DNA of 64,000 bases from contig NZ_JAQTLS010000014.1 of assembly GCF_028714775.1 (NCBI RefSeq), positions 30,477 to 94,476 on the forward strand, written 5' to 3'. Under the pieces are notes generated by a model. That model was given only the letters and a program-made list of their open reading frames with translations, made no database searches and had not been told where the DNA came from. Below, one piece after another: positions 1-9,098 of this stretch; positions within the stretch are counted from its first letter, which is position 1, and each line of letters starts with the position of its first letter. The stretch is from Thiothrix sp. (GTDB lineage: Bacteria > Pseudomonadota > Gammaproteobacteria > Thiotrichales > Thiotrichaceae). The translations under genes and the position numbers were made by a program.

Positions 1-759
1 TAGCCACACCATTTTTGCAGCAGCTTTAGCTGCTGCGAAATCCACATCATGGGTAAGATAGACAAATAAGCAGTCTTCACGCTGTTTTTCAATGGCATCC
101 CATAAAGGTGCTTGTATTGATTTATGCAGGTGTAACTCGGGCTCATCGATTACAATAATTCCATCTCGGGGCGCTGCTAAACACTGACCTATTAAATAAA
201 ATATTACTCTCTCACCATCTGACATCTCGGATGAGTTATAAAGCTTTTCTTCATGGCCTTTAACGCGTGTTTGTATTCTTAAGCCGCCGATGATTAATTC
301 CCGGTGAGGTAGAATTTCTTCCCACAATTCTTTTACGCGATCAATCTTCGTTACGGGAGGCTCAACGCGATCATCACTCGCTTTACATTCCCTCTTGAAT
401 TTAGCGTTTTCCTCTGTTTCATCAGAAAACAGGTAAACCATAAGTTTTTGATAATCGTTTAGAGGTTGAGTCGCCGGTTTATCATTAAACTTGCTGGATT
501 TGTGTTGGTATGACCATTTAGGGTTGCCGAACAGCAAGTCTTTTTCAGCCTGCTCTATCGACTGAGGTGTTGTTGAATCTGGCAAAGCCAAGGATTTTTG
601 AGCCGATATGCGGTGTACACTATTCTTCTGCGGTGAGGTTATTTCTATCCATGTACCTAGCCGAGTTTTACCCGAGCCATTCGCGCCGATTAACAGTAGG
701 CTCTGAGAAGTTTCTATCTCCTCAGTAGTATTTTCTTTTGGAAGTACAAGCTTTTTCAT
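1..759 (-). CDS. AAA/OLD-like ATPase, C-terminus cut off by the window edge
   Basis: The reverse strand reads openly from an ATG at 759 to the window edge, giving 253 residues with no stop. It has a Walker A motif (GANGSGKT, residues 25-32), an ABC-type signature region (SEMSDGERVIF), a Walker B motif (GIIVIDEPELHLH) and a switch-like segment (FVYLTHDVDFA). This order is typical of the AAA_21/OLD-like ATPases related to SMC and RecF proteins. In known systems these often carry a C-terminal TOPRIM nuclease or sit beside a nuclease gene. The C-terminus is outside the window, so an effector domain cannot be judged. The gene is visibly AT-richer than the nitrate and housekeeping genes downstream, which suggests transfer. 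Defence or anti-phage function is only a possibility. Confidence 0.8.
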   Translation of the reverse strand, partial: MKKLVLPKENTTEEIETSQSLLLIGANGSGKTRLGTWIEITSPQKNSVHRISAQKSLALPDSTTPQSIEQAEKDLLFGNPKWSYQHKSSKFNDKPATQPLNDYQKLMVYLFSDETEENAKFKRECKASDDRVEPPVTKIDRVKELWEEILPHRELIIGGLRIQTRVKGHEEKLYNSSEMSDGERVIFYLIGQCLAAPRDGIIVIDEPELHLHKSIQAPLWDAIEKQREDCLFVYLTHDVDFAAAKAAAKMVWL

Positions 760-1196
760 ATATTAAATTGCCTATTTCGGATCAGGGCATAACAGTTTGT
801 TAGACGGAAGCTATGTATAACAGGATATACAGCCTCCGCTCAACAAATGTTCAGACGCTGGATATACAGTTCGCCGAGCGTTCCGCATATTCTGGGATTG
901 TCGCCGCTGTTTCCCGTGCCCCTTACTGTTTACCATCACCGTTGCCATACGAATGGGGTATGGCTGACACGCTACCGCCCTGCCACGTCGAAGCCGACCG
1001 GCATAGGGTCAGGCGCGTGTTTTTATGATTGGTATGGCGAGTATTGGGTTGGTCGTCAGCGGTTGACGAATTGCCTGAAACTTTACCATAAGCTGACGAA
1101 AAATACCCACGAATGAAGCACACATCCGCAGCAAAATACCGCCATTTTGGTGCGTGTGCTAACCTCAAACGAAGAACTCGTTTAGGAGAAAGCCTA
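760..1196. other. Intergenic stretch without a convincing gene
   Basis: Short overlapping open frames occur on both strands, but none has a plausible ribosome-binding site, a recognisable domain or consistent codon use. It contains the upstream region of the leftward ATPase gene. It probably also holds debris of rearrangements, since the next gene downstream is itself broken. Confidence 0.5.
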
Positions 1197-1602
1197 ATGC
1201 CACCAGCACACCCACGCGATTACCTCAGTGTTGAAGATTACCTTGCAGGCGAACGCGAGAGCGAACAGAAATACGAATACGTCGATGGGAAAGCGTATGC
1301 AATGGCGGGGGCAAGCGCCAATCATAACCGTATCTGGCAGCACCCACCGCAAGGATAAAACCGAAAAACGCGCCGAATACCTCGCCTTGCCCAGCTTGTT
1401 GGAATACGTGCTGATCGAGCAAGACATTGCCGAAGTGGTGGTACAACGGCGCAGCGAGGCATGGCGTTCTACCTATTACTACCCCGGCTCAACCGTCACG
1501 CTGGAATCCATCGGCTTAACGGTCGCGGTCGAAGCGATTTACGAGCGCGTGGATAACGCCGACATGCGCGTATTTTGGGCAGAATCAACCGCCAAAACGT
1601 AA
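1197..1602 (+). pseudogene. Uma2-family (DUF820) protein remnant with internal deletion and frameshift
   Basis: A good Shine-Dalgarno (AGGAGA) precedes the ATG at 1197. The first frame encodes a typical Uma2 N-terminus (LSVEDYLAGERESEQKYEY, then AMAGASANHNRI). After about 1340 the reading continues only in another frame, with the C-terminal half of the same family (EYLALPSLLEYVLIEQD to the stop at 1602). Roughly 75 residues of the usual 190 or so, including the part that would carry central PD-(D/E)XK residues, are missing at the junction. The simplest reading is an internal deletion of about 225 bp that also shifted the frame. Uma2 proteins are predicted restriction-endonuclease-fold proteins, abundant in cyanobacteria and multicellular bacteria; their function is poorly known. 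Confidence 0.75.
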
Positions 1603-1743
1603 GCCCAGCAAGCGTTCCCGGTTGGTTTCATCGCACGCGGCTGAGGATGGAAACCAGTTGGGCGTTGAGGTCGGTCATGGTCTAGGCTCGTGTCTAGTGA
1701 AACATGCTAAACTTAGCACACTCGATTGATTTCCGTGGCAACC

Positions 1744-3339
1744 ATGAACAAACATTTCACCACCTCCGGCCCCGTTGTCCCCAGTAAGCATTACTGCATT
1801 GACCCGATGCTACGTCTCGATTGGGAAGAAATCCGCTACCTGATTGACGCAGAAAAATACTTCGTGTTGCACGCCCCGCGCCAGACGGGCAAGACCAGCA
1901 CTTTACTGGCTATGATGGAGGTGCTGAATAAAAGCGGCGAATACAACACCCTGTACGTCAATATCGAAGGAGCGCAAACGGCGAGGGAAGACGCGGACAA
2001 AGGGATGACCACCGTCTGCCAGACCATTGCGGCACGGGCGCGTGATTACGGTATCGAACCCACCTTGCCAGCCTTAGCACAATCCATTTTGGCGCACACC
2101 AATCCGGGAACTGCCGTTACTGAACTGCTGGCACAGTGGGCGCAAATCAGCCCCAAGCCTATCGTGCTGATGCTGGATGAGGTGGATACCCTGATCGGTG
2201 ACACCCTGATTTCCCTGTTGCGGCAAATCCGTGCAGGTTATGCGCAACGCCCCCGCGCCTTTCCGCAAAGCATCATCCTCTGCGGGGTACGTGACGTGCG
2301 TGATTACCGTATGCAGAACGCACACAAGGAAACCATTACTGGCGGCAGTGCCTTCAATATCAAAGCCGAATCCCTGCGCATGGGCAATTTCAGCCTTGAG
2401 GAGGTTAGGACGCTTTATCAACAACATACCGCTGCTACAGGGCAGGTATTTGAGGAGGATGTGTTTCCTGCATTGTGGGAAGACACCCAAGGCCAGCCGT
2501 GGTTGGTAAATGCTTTGGGGCATGAAATGACGTGGAAAGATAAAAGCGCCCGTGACCGCAGCACCCCCATCACGAGGGAGCGTTACCAAGCTGCCCGCGA
2601 ACGCCTGATCCGTTCCCGCGCCACCCACCTTGACCAACTGACAAACCAACTCAAAGAGCGTCGCGTCTATGCTGTGATTGCCGCGCTGTTGGCAGGTGAA
2701 AGCCGGATTGCCAACTTGCAGGATGATGACCTGCAATACGTGGAAGACTTGGGGCTGATCAGGACACGCCCACAAATCGCCATCAGCAACCGCATTTATC
2801 AGGAAATCATCCCGCGTGAAATCACCTGGCAATGGCAAGCGACCATTACCCACCAGCAAGCGTGGTATCTAACCCCAGAACGCCGCTTGGATATGGTGAA
2901 ACTGTTAACCGCTTTCCAGCAATTTTTCCGCGAAAACTCGGACGTGTGGTTGCAAGGCTTGCCCTATAAAGAAGCTGGCCCCCACCTGATCCTGCAAGCG
3001 TTTTTGCAGCGCATCGTCAATGGCGGCGGGCGCATCCACCGCGAATATGCTTTGGGGCGCAAGTACACCGACTTGTACCTCGAATGGCCGCTGGATGAGG
3101 TCAAAGGCTTTTACGGCGAAGTGCAGCGCGTGGTGCTGGAACTAAAAATCCTTTACGCCAACCTCGACAAGACCATTGCCGATGGCACTGTCCAAGCCAG
3201 TAGCTATGCCCGCCACTGCGGGGCGACGGAAGTGCATCTGGTGATTTTCAACCGCAACCCGGAAGTCAGTTGGGAGGAGAAAATCTGGCATCAGGTGCGC
3301 CACGATGCTGAGTTGCAAGTGGATGTGTGGGGGGCGTGA
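1744..3339 (+). CDS. AAA ATPase with C-terminal PD-(D/E)XK-like domain
   Basis: 531 residues from the ATG at 1744; a TTG at 1726 would add six residues but is less likely. The N-terminal ATPase half has a Walker A motif (APRQTGKT, about residues 44-51) and a Walker B motif (PIVLMLDEVDTL, about 138-149). The C-terminal part has an aspartate in GRKYTDLYLEWP followed by VLELK (about residue 464), the D...ExK pattern of PD-(D/E)XK nuclease folds. This layout matches the widespread AAA-ATPase-like/PDDEXK family found in mobile or selfish contexts. Its role is unknown: no partner gene adjoins it, although it lies between a broken Uma2 gene and the nitrate block, so the stretch from 1 to 3340 looks accessory. 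Confidence 0.75.
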   Translation: MNKHFTTSGPVVPSKHYCIDPMLRLDWEEIRYLIDAEKYFVLHAPRQTGKTSTLLAMMEVLNKSGEYNTLYVNIEGAQTAREDADKGMTTVCQTIAARARDYGIEPTLPALAQSILAHTNPGTAVTELLAQWAQISPKPIVLMLDEVDTLIGDTLISLLRQIRAGYAQRPRAFPQSIILCGVRDVRDYRMQNAHKETITGGSAFNIKAESLRMGNFSLEEVRTLYQQHTAATGQVFEEDVFPALWEDTQGQPWLVNALGHEMTWKDKSARDRSTPITRERYQAARERLIRSRATHLDQLTNQLKERRVYAVIAALLAGESRIANLQDDDLQYVEDLGLIRTRPQIAISNRIYQEIIPREITWQWQATITHQQAWYLTPERRLDMVKLLTAFQQFFRENSDVWLQGLPYKEAGPHLILQAFLQRIVNGGGRIHREYALGRKYTDLYLEWPLDEVKGFYGEVQRVVLELKILYANLDKTIADGTVQASSYARHCGATEVHLVIFNRNPEVSWEEKIWHQVRHDAELQVDVWGA

Positions 3340-3402
3340 TCTACGCCCCATTCCAGTGCAAGTGCTCCTGCCTACTCCCTAAATAAGCGCACCCTAATGC
3401 AC

Positions 3403-3460
3403 GCTTCTCTTCCTCTTGCTCCCTTCACCCCTTGCGAGGGAAGGGCTGGGGATGGGGGTT
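3403..3460. repeat. Half copy of a C/G-rich palindromic repeat
   Basis: The stretch from CTTGCTCCCTTCACCCC to CTGGGGATGGGGGTT resembles the right half of the longer palindromic elements at 10901-11008 and 12607-12721 (shared order: CTTGCTCCC, then GGGCTGGGG). It lies just upstream of the nirB sigma-54-type promoter. I take it as a degenerate or truncated member of the same family. Confidence 0.5.
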
Positions 3461-3477
3461 AACGGCGCAGCCGCCCT

Positions 3478-3493
3478 TGGCACAAGCCTTGCA
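3478..3493 (+). promoter_or_regulatory. Sigma-54 (RpoN) -24/-12 promoter of nirBD-nasA
   Basis: TGGCAC-AAGCC-TTGCA matches the -24/-12 consensus TGGCAC-N5-TTGCW, with GG at 3479-3480 and GC at 3491-3492. Initiation would fall near 3504, just before the first leader hairpin at 3517. An identical arrangement precedes nrtA. An upstream GCGCAC/TGCAC cluster around 3386-3404 might bind NtrC, but it is not a clean site. Confidence 0.75.
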
Positions 3494-3516
3494 TTAAATT
3501 CCCCAAACGCTGCTCC

Positions 3517-3561
3517 ACGGTCAACGGCGACCGTACCGCAGTACCCACGCACCGTTGCGTG
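3517..3561 (+). promoter_or_regulatory. ANTAR (NasT) target leader RNA: two hexaloop hairpins
   Basis: Hairpin P1 is ACGGTC-AACGGC-GACCGT (3517-3534) and P2 is CACGC-ACCGTT-GCGTG (3546-3561). Both six-base loops have A at position 1 and G at position 4, the conserved identity of ANTAR-domain antiterminator targets. An intrinsic terminator follows 24 bases later. By analogy with the known NasT/NasR mechanism, binding of the ANTAR dimer to P1/P2 would prevent terminator formation and let transcription reach nirB. Confidence 0.8.
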
Positions 3562-3585
3562 ACGACAACTTATTTGGGTAACGAA

Positions 3586-3633
3586 GCCCTGAACCTTCTG
3601 GTCTATTCCGGCCTTGAGGTTCAGGGCTTTTTT
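3586..3633 (+). terminator. Leader terminator controlled by NasT, upstream of nirB
   Basis: An 11-bp stem GCCCTGAACCT (3586-3596) pairs with AGGTTCAGGGC (3617-3627), followed by T6. It lies between the sigma-54-type promoter and the nirB start, so it must be read through for the operon to be expressed. This fits transcription antitermination. Confidence 0.85.
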
Positions 3634-3652
3634 GTTTTTAGGAGAAAGCATT

Positions 3653-6094
3653 GTGCTTAAAGAAAATCTGGTACTGATCGGCAACGGCATGGCGGGGGTG
3701 CGCACCCTCGAAGAATTGCTCAAACTTGCGCCCGACCAATACAACATCACGGTGTTCGGCGAAGAGCCTTACGGCAACTACAACCGCATCATGCTTTCGC
3801 CAGTGCTTGCCAGCGAAAAGACCATCGAGCAAATCATGCTCAACGATGAGTCGTGGTACACCGACAATGGCATTACCCTGCACAAAGGCAAAAAGGTTGA
3901 GGAAATCAACCGCGCCCGCCGCGAAGTGATCGCCAGTGATGGCACGGTTGCCCATTACGACCGTTTGATTATTGCCACGGGTTCTGTGCCATTCATGCTG
4001 CCGATTCCGGGGGTGGATAAAGCGGGGGTGATCGGTTTCCGCGACATCAAAGACGTGGATACGATGTTGGAAGCGTCCAGCAAATACAAACACGCAGTGG
4101 TCATCGGCGGTGGCTTACTCGGTCTGGAAGCGGCGAATGGCTTGATGAAACAGGGGATGCAAGTCAGCGTTGTGCACTTGCTCGATACCTTGATGGAACG
4201 CCAGCTCGACAAACCCGCCGCGCAGATGTTGCAAAAATCGCTCGAAGCGCGCGGCATGAAATTCCTGATGCAAGCCAGCACTGCCGAACTGTTGGGTGAT
4301 GGGCGCGTCACGGGGGTGCGTTTCAAAGATGGTTCGGTGGTTGAAGCCGACCTTGTGGTGATGGCGGTTGGCATCAAACCCAATATTGCGTTGGGTAAAG
4401 CGGCTGGCCTGTATTGCGAACGCGGCATTGTGGTCAATGACACGATGCAAACCATTACCGACCCGAAAATCTACGCTATCGGCGAATGTGTGCAACACCG
4501 GGGCACGGCTTACGGTTTGGTTGCGCCGCTGTTCGAGCAAGCCAAAGTTGCTGCCAACCATTTGGCAAAATACGGTATCGCCCGCTACCAAGGCACGGTG
4601 ACTTCCACCAAGCTGAAAGTAACGGGGATTGAGTTATTTTCCGCAGGTGATTTCATCGGTAATGACAAGACCGAAGACATCGTGTTTAAGGATGCGGCTT
4701 CCGGCACGTACAAGAAGATCGTGTTGGAAGGCAACCAGATCAAAGGCGCGGTGCTGTACGGCGACACCGTGGATGGAAGCTGGTATTTCCAGATGATGAA
4801 AGACGGCACGGACGTTTCCGCCTTCCGTGACAGCCTGTTGTTTGGGCAACACCATCTGGGTGATTCTGGGCATAACCCTGAAACCCGCGTCGCCAGCTTG
4901 CCCGATTCTGCCGAAATTTGCGGCTGTAACGGGGTGTGCAAAGGCGACATCGTAAAAGCCATCACCGAAAAGAAACTGTTCACGCTGGATGAAGTCCGCG
5001 CCCACACCAAGGCTTCCGCGTCGTGCGGCTCATGTACCGGGCTGGTCGAATCGCTGTTGGCGCACACGGTCGGTGGGGATTATTCCGCCACACCCAAAAC
5101 CAAGCCGCTGTGCAAATGCACCGAGCATACCCACGACGACATCCGCGCTGGCATCCTGCAACACAGCCTGAAAACTATGCCTGCGGTACGCGAGTTCTTC
5201 GACTGGAAAACCCCGGATGGTTGCCCCGCTTGCCGCAATGCGCTCAATTACTACCTGCTGTGCGCCTACCCGACCGAGTATCAGGATGACCCGCAATCGC
5301 GTTACATCAACGAACGCGCCCACGGTAACATCCAGAAAGATGGCACGTATTCGGTTGTGCCGCGCATGTTCGGCGGCATGTGTACTTCCGACCAATTACG
5401 CGCCATTGCCGACGTTGCCGACAAATACCAAGTGCCCACCATGAAGGTCACGGGCGGGCAGCGTATTGATATGTTCGGCATCCAGAAAGAGCAATTGCCT
5501 GCGATGTGGAAAGACCTTTCCACTGCGGGTTTCGTTTCCGGTCATGCTTACGGCAAAGCCATGCGCACGGTGAAAACCTGTGTGGGCAGCGAATGGTGCC
5601 GTTTCGGTACGCAAGATTCCACCGGGCTGGGTGTGAAGCTGGAAGAACTCACGTGGGGTTCGTGGATGCCACACAAGTTCAAGCTGGCAGTTTCCGGTTG
5701 CCCGCGCAACTGTGCGGAAGCGACCATCAAGGACATCGGCGTGGTGTGCGTCGATTCCGGCTACGAATTGCACATCGGCGGCAATGGCGGTATCAAAGTG
5801 CGTGTCACCGACCTGCTGTGTAAAGTCGCTACCGAAGCAGAAGTGCTGGAATACACCGGCGCGTTCTGCCAATTTTACCGCGAAGATGCGCATTATCTGG
5901 AACGCACTGCTCCGTGGGTCGAGCGAGTCGGCCTTGCAAAAATCAAGGCAGCGGTAGTAGATGATGCAGCACAACGCCAAGCCTTGCACGCACGTTTCCT
6001 GATTTCCCAACAACCCGCCCAGATTGACCCGTGGAAAGCGCGAGCCAACGGTGCGGAAGCCCTCGAATTCACCCCGATTACCCTCGCACAATAA
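3653..6094 (+). CDS. nirB: Assimilatory NAD(P)H nitrite reductase, large subunit
   Basis: The product reduces nitrite to ammonium in the cytoplasm with NirD. I start it at the GTG at 3653, eight bases after GGAG, giving 813 residues, the usual length. Order of domains: FAD-binding (LIGNGMAG near residue 8), a second dinucleotide fold (VVIGGGLLGLEAANG, about 148-165), a BFD-like [2Fe-2S] domain (CGCNGVCKGD ... CGSC, about 422-465), then the nitrite/sulfite reductase half-domains. The four ligands of the 4Fe-4S/siroheme centre are in CVGSEWC (about 642) and GCPRNC (about 682). nirD and nasA follow in one operon. Regulation is by the sigma-54-type promoter and ANTAR leader described above. Confidence 0.95.
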   Translation: MLKENLVLIGNGMAGVRTLEELLKLAPDQYNITVFGEEPYGNYNRIMLSPVLASEKTIEQIMLNDESWYTDNGITLHKGKKVEEINRARREVIASDGTVAHYDRLIIATGSVPFMLPIPGVDKAGVIGFRDIKDVDTMLEASSKYKHAVVIGGGLLGLEAANGLMKQGMQVSVVHLLDTLMERQLDKPAAQMLQKSLEARGMKFLMQASTAELLGDGRVTGVRFKDGSVVEADLVVMAVGIKPNIALGKAAGLYCERGIVVNDTMQTITDPKIYAIGECVQHRGTAYGLVAPLFEQAKVAANHLAKYGIARYQGTVTSTKLKVTGIELFSAGDFIGNDKTEDIVFKDAASGTYKKIVLEGNQIKGAVLYGDTVDGSWYFQMMKDGTDVSAFRDSLLFGQHHLGDSGHNPETRVASLPDSAEICGCNGVCKGDIVKAITEKKLFTLDEVRAHTKASASCGSCTGLVESLLAHTVGGDYSATPKTKPLCKCTEHTHDDIRAGILQHSLKTMPAVREFFDWKTPDGCPACRNALNYYLLCAYPTEYQDDPQSRYINERAHGNIQKDGTYSVVPRMFGGMCTSDQLRAIADVADKYQVPTMKVTGGQRIDMFGIQKEQLPAMWKDLSTAGFVSGHAYGKAMRTVKTCVGSEWCRFGTQDSTGLGVKLEELTWGSWMPHKFKLAVSGCPRNCAEATIKDIGVVCVDSGYELHIGGNGGIKVRVTDLLCKVATEAEVLEYTGAFCQFYREDAHYLERTAPWVERVGLAKIKAAVVDDAAQRQALHARFLISQQPAQIDPWKARANGAEALEFTPITLAQ

Positions 6095-6106
6095 GGAGCA
6101 ACAACA

Positions 6107-6415
6107 ATGAGCCAATGGATTGAAGTGGTTGAACTGGACAAAATTCCAGTGCTGGGTTCGCGCTTGGTTAAAACCCGTGAGCAAAATATCGCGGTATTTC
6201 GCGGCAGTGATGATCAGGTGTACGCCATCCGTGACGCTTGCCCGCACAAAGGTGGCCCCTTATCGCAAGGCATCATGCACGGCACAACCGTGACTTGCCC
6301 GCTGCACAACTGGAAGATCGACCTCACCAGCGGTCATGCGCTCGCACCGGACGAAGGGTGCAGCAATGTGTTTGCGGTGAAAGTGGAAGGCGGCAAGGTG
6401 TACCTGCAACTATGA
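6107..6415 (+). CDS. nirD: Nitrite reductase small subunit, Rieske type
   Basis: 102 residues with a Rieske-like fold. The ligand motifs are CPHKGGPLSQG and CPLHNWKI, so a [2Fe-2S] cluster with Cys-His pairs is plausible; some NirD proteins lack it. It follows nirB by 12 bases after a GGAG site, and its stop overlaps the nasA start (ATGA). It partners NirB in reducing nitrite produced by NasA. Confidence 0.93.
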   Translation: MSQWIEVVELDKIPVLGSRLVKTREQNIAVFRGSDDQVYAIRDACPHKGGPLSQGIMHGTTVTCPLHNWKIDLTSGHALAPDEGCSNVFAVKVEGGKVYLQL

Positions 6416-9054
6416 AGACTACCCGTACCACCTGCCCCTACTGCGGCGTAGGCTGCGGGATCATTGTCGAACAAGATGCAAGGGGTACGGTGAAAGTCCG
6501 CCCCGACCAAGAACACCCTGCCAACCTCGGCAGGCTCTGTTCCAAAGGCACGGCGCTGGCGGAAACACTCGACCATCCGCAGCGCCTGCTACACCCAGAA
6601 ATCAATGGGCAGCGTGTAACGTGGGAAACCGCCACATCCACCATCGCCACCCGTTTCCAGCAAATTATCACGGAACACGGCGCGGACGCAGTGGCCTTCT
6701 ACGTCTCTGGGCAACTGCTGACCGAAGACTATTACGTCGCCAATAAGCTGATGAAAGGTTTCATCGGCTCAGCCAATATCGACACCAATTCACGCCTGTG
6801 TATGTCGTCGGCAGTGGCGGCGCACAAACGCGCTTTCGGCGAAGACCTCGTGCCGTGCAGCTACGAAGACCTGGAGCAAGCCGAACTGATCGTGTTGGTG
6901 GGCAGCAATACCGCGTGGTGTCACCCCGTGCTCTACCAGCGCATGGTCAAAGCGAAAAAGGCTAATCCCGCGCTGAAAGTTGTCACCATCGACCCGCGCC
7001 GTACCCAAACCGCCGACCTTGCCGATTTGCATTTGGGGCTTGCACCGGGAACAGATGCCATCCTGTTCAACGGCTTGTTGGCTTATCTGGCAAGCAATGG
7101 TTGCACAGCGGCTGAGTTCGTCGCGGAATCTACCAGTGGGGTGGAAGGCGCATTAGCCACGGCAACCGACAGTGCGCCGAATGTGCATTCAACCGCTGGG
7201 CAGTGCAACTTGCCAGTCGAAGACGTGCAGCGGTTTTTCGACCTATTCGCCGCCACCGAAAAAGTGGTCACGGTATTTTCGCAAGGTATCAACCAATCCT
7301 CCAGCGGGGTGGATAAGGGCAATGCGCTGATCAATTGCCACCTGCTGACTGGGCGGATTGGTAAACCCGGCGCAGGGCCATTTTCTTTCACCGGACAACC
7401 GAATGCGATGGGGGGGCGCGAAGTCGGCGGACTTGCCAACCAGTTGGCAGCGCATCTGGACATCGACAACCCGCAGCACCGCGACTTGGTGCAACGTTTC
7501 TGGCAATCCCCCGTGATGGCGCAACAGGCTGGACTGAAAGCAGTCGATTTGTTCCAAGCGATGGAAGCGGGCAAGGTCAAAGCGGTATGGATTATGGCAA
7601 CCAACCCCGCAGTCAGCTTGCCAGATACCGATCAGGTACGCCGCGCTTTGGGGAAATGCGAATTGGTGGTGGTTTCCGATTGTGTGCGCAACACCGACAC
7701 GGCTGATCTGGCACACATCCGCTTGCCTGCGCTGACGTGGGGCGAACGTGATGGCACGGTGACGAATTCCGAACGCTGTATTTCCCGCCAGCATCCCTTC
7801 CTCCCCGCACCCGGTGAAGCCAAGCAAGATTGGGCAATCGTTACGGCAGTGGCAGGGGTAATGGGTTTTGCCGAGCATTTCCCTTACCAGTCCGCACATG
7901 AAATCTTCCGTGAACATGCCGCGCTGTCAGCGTTTGAAAATGACGGCAGGCGCTGTTTTAACTTGGGTGCGTGGCGTGACATTTCTGCGCAAGCATACGC
8001 CGACTTGCAGCCAACCCAATGGCCTGTGTTGGAATCCGGCAGGGGAACGCCGCGTTTATTTACGGATGGCAAGTTTTTCACCGCATCCGGCAAGGCGCAA
8101 TTCATTGCTGTGACGCCATGCCTGCCGCAATCCGTGCGTACCCCGGACTACCCATTTGTGATGAATACCGGGCGGGTGCGTGACCATTGGCATACGCTGA
8201 CCCGCACCGGCATTTCCCCGCGTTTGTCGGCGCACATGGCGGAACCAATGGTAGAAATCCACCCTTGCGATGCACGTGACCAAGGCTTGCAGGACGGTGG
8301 TCTGGCGCGTATACACAATGCCTTGGGTGAAATACTGGTGCGGGTCAAAACCAGCCGTGACCAGCAACGCGGCAGCTTATTCGTGCCGATGCACTGGAGC
8401 AGGCAGTTCAGCAGCGCAGCGGGCGTAGGGCGGCTGATTCCAGCAGTGGTTGATCCGATTTCGGGGCAGCCAGAAGCAAAACACGCCACGGTGGTGGTTG
8501 CGCCTTATCAGACTCAGTGGCACGGATTTTTGATTTCGCGGCGAAAGATAAATCCCGCTACCGATTACTGGACTGCCATCAAAGCTGAACATGCATGGCG
8601 TTACGAACTGGCAGGCAGCGAAACCTCCGACAACTGGGCAGCCTTCGCCCGCGAACTGCTCTGCCAAAACGATTGTGCCGTGAACTGGACAGAATACCTC
8701 GACACAGCCCGCCAAACTTACCGTGCTGCACGTTTCACAGGGGGGCAATTGGAAAGCTGCCTGTTCATCAGTGCTTCCGCCGCTTTGTTGCCCGCCCGCG
8801 AATGGCTCATCAGCCTGTTTGCGCAGGAAGCCTTGCAACCCGCTGACCGCATCGGCCTGTTGGCAGGAAAACCGGCAGTGGCAGGCGAAGACAAGGGGCG
8901 TACCGTGTGCGCGTGTTTCAAGGTGGGCGAAAAAACCATCCGCAAGGCGATTGCCGAGCAGGGCTTAAAAACCGTGGAAGACATCGGGCGCTGCTTGAAT
9001 GCGGGCACGAATTGCGGTTCGTGTGCGCCGGAGTTGAAGTCCCTGCTGGCGTAA
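6412..9054 (+). CDS. nasA: Assimilatory nitrate reductase catalytic subunit
   Basis: 880 residues from the ATG at 6412, which overlaps the nirD stop. A longer open frame upstream is an artefact running through nirD. The N-terminus has the [4Fe-4S] ligands CPYCGVGC and GRLCSKG. A cysteine in SRLCMSSAVAA (about residue 130) is the likely molybdenum ligand of the bis-MGD cofactor, followed by molybdopterin oxidoreductase and dinucleotide-binding domains. The last 50 residues are a BFD-like [2Fe-2S] domain (CACFKVGEKT ... CGSC), as in NasA proteins that take electrons without a separate NasB. It reduces nitrate to nitrite, which NirBD then converts to ammonium. Confidence 0.94.
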   Translation: MKTTRTTCPYCGVGCGIIVEQDARGTVKVRPDQEHPANLGRLCSKGTALAETLDHPQRLLHPEINGQRVTWETATSTIATRFQQIITEHGADAVAFYVSGQLLTEDYYVANKLMKGFIGSANIDTNSRLCMSSAVAAHKRAFGEDLVPCSYEDLEQAELIVLVGSNTAWCHPVLYQRMVKAKKANPALKVVTIDPRRTQTADLADLHLGLAPGTDAILFNGLLAYLASNGCTAAEFVAESTSGVEGALATATDSAPNVHSTAGQCNLPVEDVQRFFDLFAATEKVVTVFSQGINQSSSGVDKGNALINCHLLTGRIGKPGAGPFSFTGQPNAMGGREVGGLANQLAAHLDIDNPQHRDLVQRFWQSPVMAQQAGLKAVDLFQAMEAGKVKAVWIMATNPAVSLPDTDQVRRALGKCELVVVSDCVRNTDTADLAHIRLPALTWGERDGTVTNSERCISRQHPFLPAPGEAKQDWAIVTAVAGVMGFAEHFPYQSAHEIFREHAALSAFENDGRRCFNLGAWRDISAQAYADLQPTQWPVLESGRGTPRLFTDGKFFTASGKAQFIAVTPCLPQSVRTPDYPFVMNTGRVRDHWHTLTRTGISPRLSAHMAEPMVEIHPCDARDQGLQDGGLARIHNALGEILVRVKTSRDQQRGSLFVPMHWSRQFSSAAGVGRLIPAVVDPISGQPEAKHATVVVAPYQTQWHGFLISRRKINPATDYWTAIKAEHAWRYELAGSETSDNWAAFARELLCQNDCAVNWTEYLDTARQTYRAARFTGGQLESCLFISASAALLPAREWLISLFAQEALQPADRIGLLAGKPAVAGEDKGRTVCACFKVGEKTIRKAIAEQGLKTVEDIGRCLNAGTNCGSCAPELKSLLA

Positions 9055-9098
9055 TACTTGCATATCAGTCACATTAGTTTTCGTTTACGCAGGTGTCC

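Noticed and set aside
780..815. attC-like core (GTTAGAC) suggesting an integron cassette end
   Set aside because: The matching RYYYAAC half is poor, there is no second pair at cassette distance and no integrase gene is present.
2074..2859. 261-codon minus-strand frame opposite the AAA/PD-(D/E)XK gene
   Set aside because: There are no family motifs and it lies entirely within a gene with clear Walker and nuclease motifs on the plus strand.
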